Shown in pieces: positions 32,044-33,456 of a stretch of 33,456 nucleotides of DNA. The notes beneath the pieces were generated by a model. It had not been told where the DNA came from. It ran no database searches and was given only the letters and a program-made list of their open reading frames with translations. Both the position numbers and the translations under genes were made by a program. This DNA comes from an uncultured Pseudomonadota bacterium (GTDB lineage Bacteria; Myxococcota_A; Polyangia; Nannocystales; Nannocystaceae). Where the stretch lies: NCBI GenBank assembly GCA_913061055.1, contig CAJXVA010000044.1:1-33456 (forward strand). Direction: 5' to 3'. The stretch's first letter is position 1. Each line of letters begins with the position of its first letter.

Positions 32044-33221
32044 GGTGCGCTTCGGTGGTCCCGCAATCGCTCAATGGCAGTGTCCATACGCGGGTCATCG
32101 ATTGTGTGGACTTCGACGCCACGGCCAATCTCGTCGAGGAGCGTAATGGTTAGCTGACCCCCAAGGTGCTCGCGAAACTCTTCCAGGCCGGCGAGCACAA
32201 GACGTGTGCCGTCCTCGCGCAGGTCGAGCGCGTCGTGCCAGCGGGGCAGCCCAAGCGTGCTGAGCACCGCTTCGATCCGGCGGACATGCTGCGCATCGAG
32301 TCGGTCGGTGAGTTCGGCGTAGTGGGCGTCGAGCGTCATGCCGATGGCGACAGCTTCTCCGTGACGCAGCCTGTGCTCGGAGAGAACCTCGAGCTTGTGC
32401 GCAGCCCAGTGGCCGTAGTCCAGCGGTCGGGCGCTCCCACGTTCGAATGGATCGCCGCTCGTCGCGATGTGCTGCAGATGGAGCTCGGCGCACCGCCGAA
32501 TCATCGTTGCAGTCGCTGAGCCCTCTCCAACATGAAGCGCTTCGGCGTGGTCCTCGATCCATGCGAAGAAAGACGCATCGCGGATCAGGCCAACCTTCAC
32601 GGCCTCGGCGATCCCGGCGATTCGGTCGCGCGCGGGCAGGGTTCGGATCCAGGAGATGTCGTTGAGGACTGCGGCCGGCGGCTCGAAGGTGCCCAGGAAG
32701 TTCTTGCCGCCAAACGCGTTGATGCCGTTCTTCACGCCGACGCCTGCGTCGTTCTGGGCGAGGACGGTCGTGGGCACGCGAATCAGGCGAACGCCTCGGT
32801 GCGCGAGGGCGGCGGCATAGCCCACCGCATCGAGCATTGCCCCGCCGCCGAGGGCGACGACATAGGCATGGCGGTCGAGTCTCGCCTCGGCGATCCTGCC
32901 GAGCACCGCGTCCACCGCCCGGCTGCTGGCCTTCGCCGCCTCTCCGCCCGCGACGTGCTGGACTGGACCCGCGAGCTCGAGGCCGCAATGGTGGGCGAAG
33001 TACGCTTCCAGATCTGCGTCGAGGGACGGCCAGTGCGCCGCAAGACCGTCATCCACGACCACGAGCGCTCGATGTTCACTGCCAGGCTCGAGCCGAGAGA
33101 GCGCCCACGCCAGGGTGTTGTTCTGGGTGTCCAGCAGATCGCGCGTGAACACGACCGGGTACTCAAAGGGCACCGTGAACCGCTGCATGTGGACCGCACT
33201 CGGGTCCGGTGCCGTCGCCAT
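32040..33221 (-). CDS. eboD: EboD, 3-dehydroquinate-synthase-like protein
   Basis: 393 aa from ATG 33221. It has the DHQS-like fold: NAD-binding glycine motif ALGGGAMLDAVGYAA, VPTTVLAQNDAGVGVKNGIN, and NFLGTFEPPAAVLNDISWIRTLP. The expected metal ligands are present: Glu in GIAEAVKVG, His in RPLDYGHWAAH and His in EHRLRHGEAVAIG. Classical DHQS has VDSSVGGKTGVN where this protein has NDAGVGVKNGIN. That places it with the EboD/sugar-phosphate-cyclase relatives rather than aroB, and the substrate is probably not DAHP (inference). It is the first gene of the leftward ebo block and divergent from a GAF-domain gene. TATCCT lies 7 nt before the start, which suggests a leaderless mRNA. Confidence 0.92.
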   Translation of the reverse strand: MATAPDPSAVHMQRFTVPFEYPVVFTRDLLDTQNNTLAWALSRLEPGSEHRALVVVDDGLAAHWPSLDADLEAYFAHHCGLELAGPVQHVAGGEAAKASSRAVDAVLGRIAEARLDRHAYVVALGGGAMLDAVGYAAALAHRGVRLIRVPTTVLAQNDAGVGVKNGINAFGGKNFLGTFEPPAAVLNDISWIRTLPARDRIAGIAEAVKVGLIRDASFFAWIEDHAEALHVGEGSATATMIRRCAELHLQHIATSGDPFERGSARPLDYGHWAAHKLEVLSEHRLRHGEAVAIGMTLDAHYAELTDRLDAQHVRRIEAVLSTLGLPRWHDALDLREDGTRLVLAGLEEFREHLGGQLTITLLDEIGRGVEVHTIDDPRMDTAIERLRDHRSAP

Positions 33222-33228
33222 GCGGCGG

Positions 33229-33272
33229 AGGATAGCGTAACGGCGCTCTTGCGGCTCCCGGGCTGATACCTT
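33229..33272. promoter_or_regulatory. Divergent promoter region between eboD and the GAF gene
   Basis: On the minus strand TATCCT (33229-33234), next to TACGCT (33234-33239), ends 7 nt before the eboD ATG. On the plus strand TGATACCTT with hexamer TACCTT (33267-33272) ends 4 nt before the first ATG and 7 nt before the second ATG of the GAF gene. The 55-bp gap leaves little room for separate upstream sites. Confidence 0.4.
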
Positions 33273-33276
33273 CGCG

Positions 33277-33456
33277 ATGATGAGCGCGACGGAAGCTTGG
33301 TTGAAGGCCTTTCTCCTGCGTCACGATGCGGTTGCCGGCACCGTGCATGTCACCGTGCCCGGCGATCTCGACACGTTGGCGCTACGCGCGGCGGTGAACA
33401 TCCCGCCGAAGGTCCAGGAGGTCACCGCCCGGGTGCCGCGCGGCAAGGGCATGGCC
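33277..33456 (+). CDS. GAF-domain protein (partial, N-terminal 60 codons)
   Basis: The start is ATG 33277 or the next codon, ATG 33280. The second is favoured by the 7-nt spacing from the TACCTT hexamer. The visible sequence ends in VNIPPKVQEVTARVPRGKGMA, close to the myxobacterial GAF proteins that carry NIPPxVxEVxxxxPxGKGMAG. A cytoplasmic small-ligand-binding or redox-sensing GAF protein is expected. The 3' end lies outside the window, so any further domain cannot be seen. It is divergent from eboD and could share regulation with it. Confidence 0.7.
   Translation, partial: MMSATEAWLKAFLLRHDAVAGTVHVTVPGDLDTLALRAAVNIPPKVQEVTARVPRGKGMA

Noticed and set aside
32040..33221. Possible aroB (shikimate pathway 3-dehydroquinate synthase)
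   Set aside because: The VDSSVGGKTG-type motif is replaced by NDAGVGVKNG, and the gene is coupled to eboE and eboC. EboD fits better.

Overview
The window is a high-GC chromosomal segment that looks myxobacterial (Myxococcota, most like the Nannocystaceae/Plesiocystis group). The reasons are two Ser/Thr kinases fused through one membrane span to TPR regions, a MYXO-CTERM tail (Cys, hydrophobic stretch, Arg cluster), a protein made of myxobacterial disulfide repeats, lipoproteins with Ser- or Asp/Thr-rich linkers, and a DUF1552/DUF1592 pair. I saw no tRNA, rRNA, CRISPR array, transposase or phage gene. The taxonomy is inference from gene content.

Layout. Bases 1-7518 hold mostly cell-envelope genes: a secreted Ala/Pro/Asp-rich protein cut by the window edge, a ThuA-like MYXO-CTERM protein, kinase 1, a lipoprotein with 11 complete Cys-rich repeats, and a divergent Ser-linker lipoprotein. 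Bases 7526-10498 hold a cytochrome P450 and a divergent TetR regulator, with two perfect palindromes between them, and then a SAM methyltransferase convergent with tetR. Bases 10545-17272 hold a CBM9-like lipoprotein, a CPBP-type membrane protease, a large membrane TPR protein directly abutting a GT4 glycosyltransferase, a GAF-GGDEF diguanylate cyclase and a small secreted helical protein. Bases 17418-21807 hold kinase 2 and two paralogous membrane proteins with very acidic tails.

The most striking content is an ebo-type gene set in two convergent blocks. eboA-eboB-eboF run rightward (21831-24741) and end at a strong hairpin terminator. eboD-eboE-eboC run leftward (33221-29996) with ATGA overlaps. 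Between the blocks lie a DUF1552 (Tat) / DUF1592 (lipoprotein with CxxCH) pair, a zinc-ribbon / N2227-like methyltransferase, and a small winged-helix-like protein 42 bp behind eboC. Ebo proteins have been linked to moving a scytonemin precursor across the cytoplasmic membrane in cyanobacteria; the substrate here is unknown. A GAF-domain gene, cut by the right edge, starts divergently from eboD.

Many genes have a TANNNT -10-like hexamer 6-8 nt before the start codon and no Shine-Dalgarno sequence, which suggests widespread leaderless transcription. Other genes (DUF1552, DUF1592, the acidic-tail paralog at 21151, both lipoproteins around 6670) have clear Shine-Dalgarno sequences.
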